From Peromyscus leucopus (Eukaryota > Chordata > Mammalia > Rodentia > Cricetidae): a stretch of DNA of 64,000 nt. The notes beneath the pieces were generated by a model, which was not told the origin of the DNA, made no database searches, and saw nothing but the letters and a program-made list of their open reading frames with translations. The position numbers and the translations under genes were made by a program. Below are positions 43,334 to 53,510 of the stretch, piece by piece (within the stretch, counting starts at the first letter, position 1; every line of letters starts with the position of its first letter). Location: NCBI RefSeq assembly GCF_004664715.2, contig NC_051063.1, positions 72,938,518 to 73,002,517 on the forward strand, written 5' to 3'.

Positions 43334-43636
43334 CAGGGCTTGCAAACCACAGCCATGTTTTTGTGTGGTCTTTGAGCTCAGACTGATTTTTTACATTTTT
43401 TAAAGTTTTTTTTTAATACAAAGAACAATATTCCAGGACTTGCGCAAACTATATGAGATTCAAACTTTAGTGTTCATCACAAAAGTTTTAGCCGGTAGCC
43501 ATTCATTTATGTGTCCTGTATGGCTGTTTCACATGACAGTACAGTGCTGAATCATTGAGATATAGCTACTGTATGCCTGCAAAATCTAGAATACATATTA
43601 TCTTGCCCTTGGCATAAAATGTTTGCCAACCTGGGA
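43334..43636. mobile_element. hAT-Charlie (MER1-type) DNA transposon
   Basis: The two ends are inverted copies: CCAGGGCTTGCAAACCACAG on the left and GTTTGCCAACCTGGG on the right (the family's 'CAGGGGTTGGCAAAC' ends). Inside are GAGATTCAAACTTTAGTGTTC, AGCCATTCATTTATGTG, CCTGTATGGCTGTTTCAC and TAGCTACTGTATGCCTGCAA, all in order for this old mammalian family. Non-autonomous, non-coding and very old. Confidence 0.7.
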
Positions 43637-43710
43637 TGTGTGAGAACCTGTCTCCAAAAATTAAGTAATAATAACAATCAAATGGACTTCAAACAGATGT
43701 TAAATAACTT

Positions 43711-43857
43711 TTCCCCCCAAGACAGGGTTTCTCTGTGTAGCCAGGGCTGTCCTGGAACTCACTCTGTAGACCAGGCTAGCCTCAAAATGAGATCCACCTG
43801 CCTCTGCCTCCGGAGTGCTGGGATTAAAGGTGAGTGCCGCCACCACCTGACCTAAAT
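43711..43857 (-). repeat. B1 SINE, antisense, with short TSD
   Basis: GACAGGGTTTCTCTGTGTAG, CCAGGGCTGTCCTGGAACTC, ACTCTGTAGACCAGGCTAGC, GCTGGGATTAAAGGTGAG. The right part (CCAGGGCTGTCCTGG) is the murine-like B1 form rather than the young cricetid form. AAATAACTT flanks it at 43,702-43,710 and 43,858-43,866. Confidence 0.9.
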
Positions 43858-43869
43858 AAATAACTTAAT

Positions 43870-44320
43870 GATTTATTTCAAGGTCTCAGACAAGAACAAA
43901 CAAAATTCAAAAATTACCATGTGGAAATAATTTTAAAAATCACCAGGCAAGATGGAAGATAAATGAACAACACAAAACAATCAATGAAACAAAGAGCTGG
44001 TTTCAAAATGATAAACAAAATTGACAGATGATTGACTAATCAACAGAAATTCAAAAAGAAGAAAACAGGCAGTTAAAGAGAAAGAAGACCTAAATAAATA
44101 AACTAAAGGTGAAAAGAAATTATTATAACAATTACCAATGAAACATAGGTTATTTGAAAACTTATAATTACGATTAAGTTGAAAAGCCAGGAAGAAATGA
44201 CTAAATTTAATATGAGCTCCCAAAACCAAACCAAAAGGACACAAACAATACTAGTAGATCTATTATCATCAGAGGAACCAAAGCAGATCTCATCCCACCT
44301 CAGTCAGAATATCTACCATC
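43870..44320 (+). pseudogene. Old L1 ORF2 fragment (linker region), broken
   Basis: ATCAATGAAACAAAGAGCTGGTT, AATAAACAAAATTGACAGATG and AGAAGAAAACAGGCAGTTAAAG resemble the L1 ORF2 region between endonuclease and reverse transcriptase ('...KSWFFEKINKID...'). Frames are broken. The AT-rich text carries no usable coding sequence. Confidence 0.6.
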
Positions 44321-44330
44321 AAAAACACAA

Positions 44331-44459
44331 ACAGTGGTTCTGGGGAGTCTGCTCAGTGAGTAAGAACAGTTGCTGCTCTTCCAAATGACCCTGCTTTGAT
44401 TCCCAGGACCCATGTAGCAGCTTACAACCATCTGTAATTCTGGTGCCAGGAGATCTGGT
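44331..44459 (+). repeat. B2-type SINE
   Basis: GGGGAGTCTGCTCAGTGAGT, AAGAACAGTTGCTGCTCTTC, GCTTTGATTCCCAGGACCCA, GCTTACAACCATCTGTAATTC and GGTGCCAGGAGATCTGGTGA are the B2 consensus in order. An (ACAT)n(CA)n run follows from 44,460 to 44,527. Confidence 0.9.
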
Positions 44460-44484
44460 GACATACATACATACATACATACAT

Positions 44485-44527
<43 letters not shown>
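44460..44527. repeat. (ACAT)n(CA)n microsatellite at B2 tail
   Basis: About ten ACAT units then twelve CA units, following the B2. Confidence 0.97.
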
Positions 44528-44875
44528 TATGTATACATGTATGCATGCAATAACAATTTGGCTTGTAAGAAAACAGAGGCCATGAATTTGAAGAAAGCAG
44601 GGAGGTGTGTAGAAAAAGGGGAGGGGTATATGAGAAAGTATGGGATAATCAGTGCTCAGAAAGCCAACCACAAATGCACAATGTCAGAGACTCCCAGGGA
44701 AGAGGCAAAAGTTTCAAGACAGAAGTTGTTATAAGCATTAAGGGACATAAGAGCTCAAATAGATATTGGACTTAGAATGTACTTCAGTGTTATAACCAAA
44801 AAATGAACCTGCTAACCGATCAGCTGGCATGAATCCGATATGTGCCAGGCTACATATACTAGATACTGGATGGTG

Positions 44876-45281
44876 TCTTAGTGTTCCTATTGCTGTGATG
44901 AAACACCATGACCAAAAGCAAGTTAGGGAGGAAAGGTTTTATTTCACTTACTCTCCTACATCATAGTCTATCATCGAAGGAAGTCAGGAGAATAGAAGAC
45001 TCAAACAGGGCAAGCACCTGGAGGCAGGAGCTGATGCAGAGGCCATGGAGGAGGCTACTTATGACTTGCTCTCCATGGTTTACTCAGCCTGCTTTCTTAC
45101 AGAACCCAGGACCACCAGTCCAGGGATGACACTATCCGCAATGGGCTAGTTCCTCTCCCATCAATTGCTAATTAAGAAAATACTCTGCAGCTGGATCTTA
45201 TGGAGGCATTTTTTCAGTTGAGGTTCTCTCCTTTCACATAACTCCAGCTTTTGTCAAGTTGATGTTAAATTAGTCAGCACA
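44876..45281 (-). mobile_element. MaLR-like solo LTR, antisense, near full length
   Basis: The plus strand opens GTGTCTTAGTGTTCCTATTG, CTGTGATGAAACACCATGAC and CAAAAGCAAGTTAGGGAGG, runs through GGAGGCAGGAGCTGATGCAG, CAGCCTGCTTTCTTACAGAA, CCCAGGACCACCAGTCCAGG, GGAGGCATTTTTTCAGTTGA and ends TTTTGTCAAGTTGATGTTAA. This is the reverse complement of the same family as at 9.5-9.87 kb. At about 400 bp it appears complete. Confidence 0.85.
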
Positions 45282-45801
45282 GACAGACTCTTGACCAAGA
45301 CAGAACTGTCTGAATCAGACTAGAGGCCAAAATCTAGTGGGGCAGAAGACAGCTGATTTAGAACTTATTACAACAATGAAGAATAGGGAGCATTGTATAG
45401 GCGTACCCCACCCAGACCTGAGAGTTCAGGGTTGTCCAGCAGTCCCCTGATATTTGGAGATGATAAGAGTTGGGAAGGTAGATGGTAGAATTGGAGACAC
45501 ATTTGGGGGCAGACAAAACATGTGGGCAAAGGTCAGGAAGAGGAGAGTTGTTATCTTCAAGGAGCTGCAGGAAGCTAGATGTGGATGGCACAGATAGAAT
45601 ACTAACCAAGACCTTCACTGAATGGCAGGAATGGGTTGGAGCTCTTGGCACACCTCCAGAGGCCTTGTCCATCCAGCCCTTGACCCATGTCTCCAAAGGC
45701 ATGGTCACAAGTGAACAGTGGCAGTTCCGTCTTGTCTCAGGATTGCAAGGGAGGCTTATTTGCTACCTCACTGTGGCAAGATCTGGTGACACTCAAGTCT
45801 C

Positions 45802-45920
45802 TCTCTGGGACTGAAACCTCCTGGAGGTCAAGGGTTGTCATTTGTCTGTTCATTGCTATCTAGACCCCTAGTAAAGAGTCCAGTGCCTGGCACACAGTTG
45901 GTTCAATAATTGTAAAATAA
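45802..45920 (+). repeat. LINE L2 3' end
   Basis: AACCTCCTGGAGGTCAAGGGTTG, then CATTGCTATCTAGACCCC and AGTGCCTGGCACACAGTTGG, TTCAATAATTG follow the L2 3' terminal sequence ('CTCCTCGAGGGCAGGGAC... AGTGCCTGGCACATAGTAGG'). Very old and inert. Confidence 0.7.
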
Positions 45921-46649
45921 AGAAAAGCAGCAAACACACAGGACACCATTGGACTGCCTATGTATTCCACCTTTGTGGTCACCCATGACCCTCTTAGACC
46001 AAGAGTGTAGGATCCCTAAAAGCTCTTGGACCACCCTTGAAACGATCCCTTGGAGAAGCAATGACAGATCTTTGGGGGAGTCCTTCATTCTGTTGATAGC
46101 ATGACTTCATTGGCCTGTCTTCACTCATAATAAAGCCACAGAGAAGGCAGATAATGGGGTGGGGGGAGCCCCACATCTGATTCCAACTATGCCCCCACAT
46201 TTTTTTTCCTACCTCAAAGGTACATTACATCTAGACATGGAACAGGTCCGGGATCTTTCCACCTTCCATTTCAATGAGGCTGTAGTTTAATTAAAAGTAG
46301 AATAACATTTACATACATAATCATTCCACCTCCACAAGAGGAAGCTAAGAGCTTCTTATGAATGCACATCCTGCCTCGGCCTTGGCACAGGTTTCACAGA
46401 GTGCTCCTGAAGATCTTTACCTTTCTTTGGAGGCAATGTTGACAGACTGTATCAATGAGAAGATTTGTTGAATAAAATCTGTTGGAGGCCTAAATGAAAG
46501 ACTTTTTATATCAGTTTCTCGTACATAGAACAAAACAGGCAGAGATGTCCCACGTAGAGATTGCTTAGTACAAACAAATGTTTGGAGACTCTTTCGCACA
46601 GCACTGTCTTGCTTGATCTCTGCATAGGTTTGTTGGAGGAAGCACCCAC

Positions 46650-46765
46650 CACTTCCCATTTGCCAGTGAGGAAGCTGGAGGCCCTGGGAAGAGGAAGTGA
46701 CCTGTCCACGTTTAATCAGGAGACTGGGTCTCTGTTCTTGGCCCTTTCCACCATTTCACACCATA
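46650..46765 (-). repeat. MIR fragment, antisense
   Basis: CAGTGAGGAAGCTGGAGGCC, GAAGAGGAAGTGACCTGTCC, ACGTTTAATCAGGAGACTGG match the antisense MIR core ('GATGAGGAAACTGAGGC... GTGACTTGCCCAAGGTCAC'). Confidence 0.55.
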
Positions 46766-46994
46766 AGATCACATTTCCTGTGGTTTTCTGGAATTGGTGT
46801 TTTGCCACCAAAAGTTGTTGTCACTAAGGTCAGAGTGACATTTTCAGTAAAGAAATAGAAGGAGGTCTAAGAGTGAGGAGATGCTACAAGGACAAAGGTT
46901 CAGAGGAAAAGCCTTGGAAGGAGGCTACCTGGGTTCAATCCAAGTTCTGTCAGTAATTACCTTCATGAACCATGGACCAGCTGCCTGTCTCTGG

Positions 46995-47495
46995 TACATG
47001 TCTGAAACTTCAGTGTTGAGAGAAAGCTGAATCCATAAAGTGCTTGTTTTATAAGCACAAGGACCCAAGTTTAATCCCACAAAACCCACATAAAAATCTA
47101 GGAATGCTGCACACACCTGGAATCCTAGAACTAGAGCTGTAGAGACAGGTTGATCCCTGGTACTCACTGGCCAGCTGGAATATCCTACTCCAGGAGTCCC
47201 ACATCTCCCTGAGAGGCCCTGTCTCACATAAACAAGGCAGATGTCTCCTAAAGAGCCATACCTGGCCAGGCGGTGGTGGCACACGCCTTTAATCCCAGTA
47301 CTTGGAGTTTGAGGCCAGCCTGGTCTACAAAGCGAGTTCCACTCCAGGAAAGGCACAAAGCTACACAGAGAAACCCTGTCTTAAAAAGAGAGAGCCATAC
47401 CTGAGGCTGTCCTCTGGCCTCCGCCTGCATGGGCACACATGTGAATGAGTACCCCACTTACAAATGCACATGCACACACACACAAACTTGTATAG

Positions 47496-47531
<36 letters not shown>
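46995..47531 (+). repeat. B3 SINE split by a B1, with (CA)n tail
   Basis: A B3-type head (AAGTGCTTGTTTTATAAGCA, AAGTTTAATCCCACAAAACC), middle (ACTCACTGGCCAGCTGGAAT, GAGGCCCTGTCTCACATAAA) and tail (GAGGCTGTCCTCTGGCCTCC) are separated by the B1 at 47,265-47,390. The 3' end is a (CA)n run at 47,493-47,531. Confidence 0.8.
47265..47390 (+). repeat. B1 SINE nested in B3, perfect 13-bp TSD
   Basis: GCCAGGCGGTGGTGGCACAC, CTTTAATCCCAGTACTTGGAG, GAGGCCAGCCTGGTCTACAA and GGCACAAAGCTACACAGAG with CCCTGTCTTAAAA. The 20 or so bases after CTTGG[GAGGCAGAGG...] are deleted. AGAGCCATACCTG is found at 47,252-47,264 and 47,391-47,403, fixing the insertion precisely. Confidence 0.95.
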
Positions 47532-47534
<3 letters not shown>

Positions 47535-47999
47535 ATCTGAAGCTTCTCTGGGCTCCCATTTGAGGTCCTCATGTACCCAGGAACTATGACTGTAACATCA
47601 GCTCCAGGAGCAGAACCAGCCATCTAAGCTAAGCCCATGACCCTATTCATTGATTCAGCTATGACCACATGACCAAAGATAGCCCAGTCAGAAAGAACTC
47701 CAGGACTCTCCAAGTGGATGCTGAGATAAAAATATCCTATGGATGTGATCTCCTGGGAGCTACCGGCAGCCATCTTAGGAGCATGAAGGGAATTGGTTTG
47801 AGGAAGAAGGGGACACCCTAGAAGATAGAAGCATAAAAAGAAACTGAGTCCATCACTACAGTAGTGAGTCTCTGACTTGAAGCATCCACTAACAATGTTT
47901 CATTCAGTTACTTGAAATAGTAAATTACCAATGATGCCATTTTGAGTTGGGTTCCCTGTTAACTCCCCCAAAAGACCACGATTCACAGTGTCCCCTCAA

Positions 48000-48048
48000 C
48001 TGCAAAATAATACTAATAATAACAATAATAATAATGATAATGATAATA
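48000..48048. repeat. (ATA/ATG)n trinucleotide tract
   Basis: ATAATAATAACAATAATAATAATGATAATGATAAT-type triplets run for about 45 bp with changes, followed at 48,190-48,216 by a short (GAAAA)n tract. Confidence 0.8.
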
Positions 48049-48099
48049 CCCACCTACATGTGTATGTTGAGAGACTCAGACACACACAAGAGCCACACC

Positions 48100-48620
48100 A
48101 TGCACTTAAGAAGTCTTAATCCACTGCGGGTAGTTGGAGTTATTGCATTGTCCATATTCTTCTTGCAGTATCTAATTCCCTGTGGCAAAGAAAAAAAAAG
48201 AAAAGAAAAGAAAAGCACTTCAAAGATAAATATCACATTTAACCTGAGGGCCCCAGACAAACCACACTGCCCCCCACACTTTTGCACAGGCTCATTTGGG
48301 GCGTTAATCTTAAATTGTGTCTTCTTGGAAACAGCTGTTGCAGGAGAGCACTGCTATTCTGTCATAATCTCACCGTGCTTCATTTTTCAGGTGATTTTAC
48401 TATCTTTTTCCCAGTATCCTCTGGGTTAGTGTCTTTAACCTATTATGTAATGATATTTCAGAGCCTGGAAGATGAATTGCTCCCTGTGTAAAATATGGCA
48501 GCAGATCTATACCCCTAAGCTCGGATAATTAGTTTTTAATGTAACTACAATTCTTCTGAGGAGATGTTTTTGAGCTCTAAAATCTTCTTAAAAGCATCCC
48601 TTAGGCTGAAATTAAGTTGG
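48100..48620. promoter_or_regulatory. Candidate conserved non-coding block
   Basis: Repeat-poor, with TTGCATTGTCCATATTC near 48,142, CATTTAACCTGAGG, GGATAATTAGTTTTTAATG near 48,524 and AGTATCTAATTCCC near 48,168. It has no recognised element other than the (GAAAA)n tract. Inference only. Confidence 0.35.
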
Positions 48621-49290
48621 AAGGAGTGTCATGGAGGTCTGTGATGAGGCACGAGATGGGCTCAGGTTACCAACCCCTCCTGACATGATTCATGCACCTC
48701 AGGCAATGCAAGACTGGACCTCCCTCTCACCTCTGTGGCCAGGCCTGTCCCTGCATGCAGCCACCAAGGCAAAGGGCGAAAATGTACTTCATCAATAGAC
48801 CTGACACCGAGTAATGATTACAAATGGGTTTTCAAGCTGGGGGAGGCTGGACCCGGTGGGGCTCAAAGTGGGGCTTGTGGGGAATGGAGCAGGGGTACCT
48901 ACCAGGGCCTCCCGCATGGCTGCATCAGAGGGCCTTTCTCTATTCAAACCATTAGAAAGGTGAGCATTTTCTACTATGTCAACAAATATTTACTTTAGTT
49001 AAGACATTTAAAATTGTTACAGAAACTAGAGCTGACCTGTTCCTTAGGAAGAAGCGTCTGATACCTCCTGGGATTTGGGGGGACACAGACCCCAGCTGTG
49101 GGTTCTCAGTATTACCTACTTCTCTGTGCACTGTGTCTGCAAAAAGCATCCTCTCATGTCATTTGGATATTCTCCTCAAAGAGAGGGTTGTTTGTTCTCT
49201 GAAAAACCAAACAAGCCAACTTGTCCATCATTGAGTCACCACATGGACAGAAGGGCGCTGTGGCCTGGCAGTGTTGGTGTAAGAATCTAG

Positions 49291-49505
49291 GCCAGTGGTT
49301 CTCAGCCTTCCCAACTCTGTGACCCTTAATACAGTTCCTTACATTGACCCCCAACCATAAACTTAATATTTTTCATTGCTACTATATAACTGTAATTTTG
49401 CTACCATTTTGAATCGTAATGTAAATATCTGTGTATTCTGATGGGCTTAGGCGACCTCTGGAAAAGGGTCATTAGACTCGAGACCCACAGGTTGAGAACC
49501 ACTGA
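49291..49505 (+). mobile_element. URR1-like hAT-Charlie DNA transposon, complete
   Basis: Starts CCAGTGGTTCTCAGCCTTCC and ends CACAGGTTGAGAACCACTG, which are inverted terminal repeats of each other. The interior matches URR1: CTGTGACCCTTAATACAGTTC, CCCCCAACCATAAACTTAAT, AACTGTAATTTTGCTACC, ATCGTAATGTAAATATCTG, GGCTTAGGCGACCTCTGGAAAAG. At about 215 bp this is the intact form of the element that is interrupted at 12.6-13.0 kb. Non-coding. Confidence 0.95.
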
Positions 49506-50304
49506 TCTAGGCAGTTAGCCCAGGATAAGCTTAACCGACTGCCCGGAGCAAGGGGAACAATAAACATGAAGAGCCATGGGGACAGGGTGTCACAGAATGC
49601 TAGGCTCCCTGTGAATTCCAAATCCTGGATCTATGGAAACATTTCCCTTCCCTTTGCCTGAAGCTACCCTCAGAAAACCTTGAAAGTGTTCGACACACTA
49701 AAGGAAGTCACTTTGATCCTCAGGCATGCTTGGAGGCAGCCCCTGACAGCGCCCTGCTGACCTGGGCTCCACCAGGTGAGTGTGCCTAATTGATGCTTCG
49801 TCTCTGCTGGTGATGTGAGAGGTCCCATGGTCATGGACCATTTACAGAGGAACTGCAGGGACAAGGGAAAAAGATGGTCTGGTGGAAAGAATGCCACCAA
49901 AATTTGATCTTCCTGCTTCCATAGTGGGGGAAACAAGTCATGGACCTTCAACCTACTATAGAAAAGAAATCCTATAAAAGTATATGTGAGTATAATTTGG
50001 GGTGTCACTTTCTGATGATCCAAACTGATACGGAGAGTACTGAGTGGGATTCACAATGTGTCTTTTATGTCATATTTCCAATATGACATTTCCTTTTCGG
50101 GGGAGGTTGGGAAGACCTTTGGTGTGCTGATATATTCTGTTGGTAGTTGAAGGCAAATCTGTAAGGTCTAAACCTCAAGGAACTAAGCAGGGCAAGGAGG
50201 ACTCTCCGATTCTGCCCAGCCCAGGCTCTCAAAACCATCCATCTTTGCAATGTTGGTGTTTACAGAAGCAAGACCTGGAGAAAAGACTGTGGGGACACAG
50301 TGAC

Positions 50305-50955
50305 ACCTGTCTCAGTCCCCTGGGACACCACAACATGGGCACTACACACCAGGCACGTTTGTTTCTCATAGCTCTGGAGGATGCAAAGTCTAAGATAAAG
50401 ATGCTGGCAGACTGTCAAGTAGAGCTCCATTCTTTAAAGATGATGACATCTTCTGCCACATAAGGTAACGGCATATGAACATGGTCCCTTGACATTAGTC
50501 CTGTTCATGACATAATACCTCCCAGAGGCCCTTTTCTGGATTACTTTTCTTGCTGCTATAATAGAACACCTGACAGGAAGCAACTCACACTTTAAAGAGG
50601 TGTGGTCTATCAGGACAGGGAAGGCATGGCAGCAAGCGTGTGAGGTAGCTGGTCTCATTACATCCACAGCCAGGACCCATGAATGCTGGTACTTCCTCAG
50701 TTTCTCCTTTCTATTCCCTCCAGGACCCAGGCAATGGGATGTTGCCAACCATATTTAGGGTGGGTATTCTTATCTCAATTGATGTAATCTGGACAGTCCT
50801 CCATGCCCAGATCTTTCTTTCCTAAGTGGCTCTAGATCCTGTCAAGATGATTGCCGATATTAACCAACAGGGAACCTATGTCTTGATCACAAAGGGGATT
50901 GGGTATCAACATAAATTTTAGGGAGACTCAAACATTCAGACTAGACACTGAGAAA
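50305..50955 (-). mobile_element. Ancient LTR-like repeat, split by a MaLR insertion
   Basis: Left part: GTTTGTTTCTCATAGCTCTGG, AGGATGCAAAGTCTAAGATA and CATGACATAATACCTCCCAGAGG. Right part after 50,870: GGGGATTGGGTATCAACATA, ATTTTAGGGAGACTCAAACA, TTCAGACTAGAC. These two halves are one old repeat (the 22.07-22.40 kb family) interrupted at 50,536-50,870 by a younger LTR-like insertion. Confidence 0.55.
50536..50870 (-). mobile_element. MaLR-like LTR, antisense, nested
   Basis: TTTCTTGCTGCTATAATAGA (inverse of the LTR 3' end), GGTCTATCAGGACAGGGAAG, CCAGGACCCATGAATGCTGG and CTGTCAAGATGATTGCCGAT follow the inverse MaLR order. Diverged. It lies inside the older repeat. Confidence 0.55.
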
Positions 50956-51591
50956 CTGCTTTAACAGAAGAAAGTTTGTCCTAATTTTCATGTGATTTCA
51001 GAGGACAGAACAGGATTGATAGCTTTGAAGTATAAACAGTAGACACCAACCCATAAAGGAAGTCCGTTCTGAGATGAGACTGTGGGCCACCAGAGTGAGG
51101 AATGAGCTTCAGCATCCCACACACTAAGAGAGGGATGATAATGGGGTGAAAACTGTGACTTGCATTTCCCCTAAATCTTTGTCATTTGTTTGACAAGTAT
51201 CAACTGAGACCCTGGTGACCTGAGGTGGCTGAGAGAGAGAAGGAACCTGAAGACCCTGGGAGGAAAGGCCAATATGGATGCAGCCAAAAAAGGAGGGACA
51301 GTCTCACCTGGCTAAGGTGAGAGCAGAGTGACAGACAGAACAAAGGTGGAAGGCCAGCCGGGCATCTGAGCAGTGGATGGAGACTTTGGGATGGTCGGCT
51401 GGGGCAAGGCTGAGAAAAGCATTGAGCACCTCCAATTTTAGAGTTTATTGGTAAATAAAAGAAAAATCACTGAACAGTTTAAGGCCAGAGAATGTCACAA
51501 CAGAAGCACTAATTTAGAAAGATCAGCCTGGCAGCAGAGCAGAGGGTAGATGTAGCCTGAGGTCCCACAGCCGCTCGAACCCAAGCACACA

Positions 51592-51893
51592 GAGGCTGAT
51601 ATTACTTACAAACTGCATGGCCTGTGGTGGGCTTCTTGCTAGCTAGCTCTTATAACTTAACCCATTTCTATGTATCTATAAGTTGCCACGTGGCCGTGGC
51701 TTACCGGTACTTCCACATCTTGCTTCTCCTTACAGTGCTGGCGTCTCTCCAGACCCTACCTTTCTCCTTCCTTTTTCTCTCCTTGGATTTCCCACCTGCC
51801 TCTAAGCTGCCTTGCCAAAGGCCAAAGCAGCTTATTTATTAACCAATGGGAACAACATATATTCACAGCGTACAGAAAGACATTCCCCAGCAG
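51592..51893 (-). mobile_element. Rodent LTR (RMER-like)
   Basis: AGGCTGATATTACTTACAAA, CTGCATGGCCTGTGGTGGGC, TTCTTGCTAGCTAGCTCTTA, CCATTTCTATGTATCTATA, GCCACGTGGCCGTGGCTTAC, CCTGCCTCTAAGCTGCC, TTATTTATTAACCAATGG and ACATTCCCCAGCA are ordered parts of a common rodent ERVK-type LTR. The terminal AACCAATGGGAACAACATAT holds a CCAAT-like word in the inverse sense. Orientation of transcription is my best guess. Confidence 0.65.
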
Positions 51894-52473
51894 GTAGATG
51901 TCACAAAAACACTAAAAGAAAAGCAGGTCACATGGGAAGTGATGGTACCAGTGCTGACAAAGCACGCAGGCCCAGGCAGCATGTGGGGGAATCAGTGTCA
52001 AGTAACTCTTCATCGACCTCAGAGTGCGATTGGCCTTCTGGGCTCAGGACAAGGCTGCAGATTGGAAATAATCTCCATCGTCAATGAGTTTAGTTAGCTT
52101 TGTTGTTTTATCTCTTATGAACATATCTTCTTCAAGTAGCTAGCTAAATAAACAAAAGAGACCTGGTTGTTTTCTGGAGTCCACAATCTTTGGTTATCCT
52201 GATCCTCTGTACTTTGGTGGCCCCCAGTGAACCACACCTGACATCCATGCCTTCAGACAGCTCCCTGTTCTTGAATCTGGGCTAAGCCTGCAACCTGTTT
52301 TAACTGCAGCAGAAACAACACCATATCTGAGCCTAGGCTTCTGGAAGGTTTAGAAGTTTCTGTTTTAACCTCTTAAAAGCCCACTGCTGGCATATAAAAA
52401 AATCCAGCCACCCTACTGAAGACTCTAGAGAGACATTGTAAGAAGAGAAGCCCTGGAACAGAGACACACACCA

Positions 52474-52484
52474 ACACACACGCG

Positions 52485-52546
<62 letters not shown>
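52474..52546. repeat. (CA)n(CG)n(CA)n microsatellite, Z-DNA type
   Basis: CA units, then about six CG units (52,481-52,492), then over 25 CA units. The CG block within CA/TG is the classical left-handed DNA-prone arrangement. It is followed by GGGGTGGGGGGTGGGGG to about 52,570. Confidence 0.97.
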
Positions 52547-52547
<1 letters not shown>

Positions 52548-52968
52548 GGTGGGGGGTGGGGGTGGGGGTGGACTACTGCAGCCTGAGCATGTGAGACACT
52601 CAAATGCAAAAGATAGCTTACCTGTTCCAGCCCCAGGGGACATCATGTAGGAAAGGCATGATGGTAGACAGTTCCTGGCAGCGGCCATGCCCTGTTCAAA
52701 TCCTTACCCCACAGAATCATGGGAAACAACAAAATTAATTGTCGTTGTAAGCTATCATGTCTCTAAGTTGTTCCTGGAACAATAATAGATCATGGAAAAG
52801 TGTTTCTCCCAATTCAATAAAACTTACTTCCTTGAGAACCAGTTCTCTCAACTCATGGAGAAGACCCCAGCAGCCATGTTGGTAATAACAGCACCCCTGG
52901 CCATGATGTTAGCTTTGGGATGGAGGTTAGATGAAGCTGGTCTTTCCTGAGACCATCTAGGATAGAGT

Positions 52969-52971
<3 letters not shown>

Positions 52972-53021
<50 letters not shown>
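52972..53021. repeat. (CA)n microsatellite
   Basis: About 23 CA units; another of about 16 lies at 53,223-53,255. Confidence 0.95.
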
Positions 53022-53025
<4 letters not shown>

Positions 53026-53220
53026 ATTTGAAAGCCATCTTCAGTCATGACATAGAGAGAGAAAGAGTAAAGAGAGCAGCCTGCCCTCAGTACACACCCC
53101 TGCCCAGTCCCTGCTTCCCCTCTCTCATTAGTACGTGCAGTGCTTGAAATCATTGTGAATTATTTATAATTCCCATCTGTAATTAGAGCGACCTCCTCTT
53201 ACAAGCAAGTGAAAAATAGT

Positions 53221-53257
<37 letters not shown>

Positions 53258-53282
53258 ACTAACAAGTTCTTCACTTGTTACA

Positions 53283-53510
53283 GTGTGGATTTAAAATGTC
53301 CTCCATAGGCTCATGTGTTTGAGCACTTAGTATCCCTGTTTTGGAAGCTGATACAACCTCTAGGAGGTAGAGCCCTCTTGGAGACCCTGGAGGGTTGCCT
53401 TCCTGCTAAGGCAACCATAACAAACTGTATCCCCTCAAACTGTGAGACAAAACCAATTTTCCCAAGTTACTTTTGTCAGGCCTGGCAGAGCAATGAAAAA
53501 AGGCAGTGTG
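53283..53510 (+). mobile_element. MaLR-like LTR 3' part
   Basis: GTCCTCCATAGGCTCATGTG, TTTGAGCACTTAGTATCC, GTTTTGGAAGCTGATACAACC, CTAGGAGGTAGAGCCCTC, AAACTGTGAGACAAAACCAA and CAGGCCTGGCAGAGCAATG fit a decayed MT-type LTR. Confidence 0.55.

Noticed and set aside
48735..48998. Possible exon (87-codon frame)
   Set aside because: No splice signals of quality at its borders, and the frame shows no recognisable similarity.
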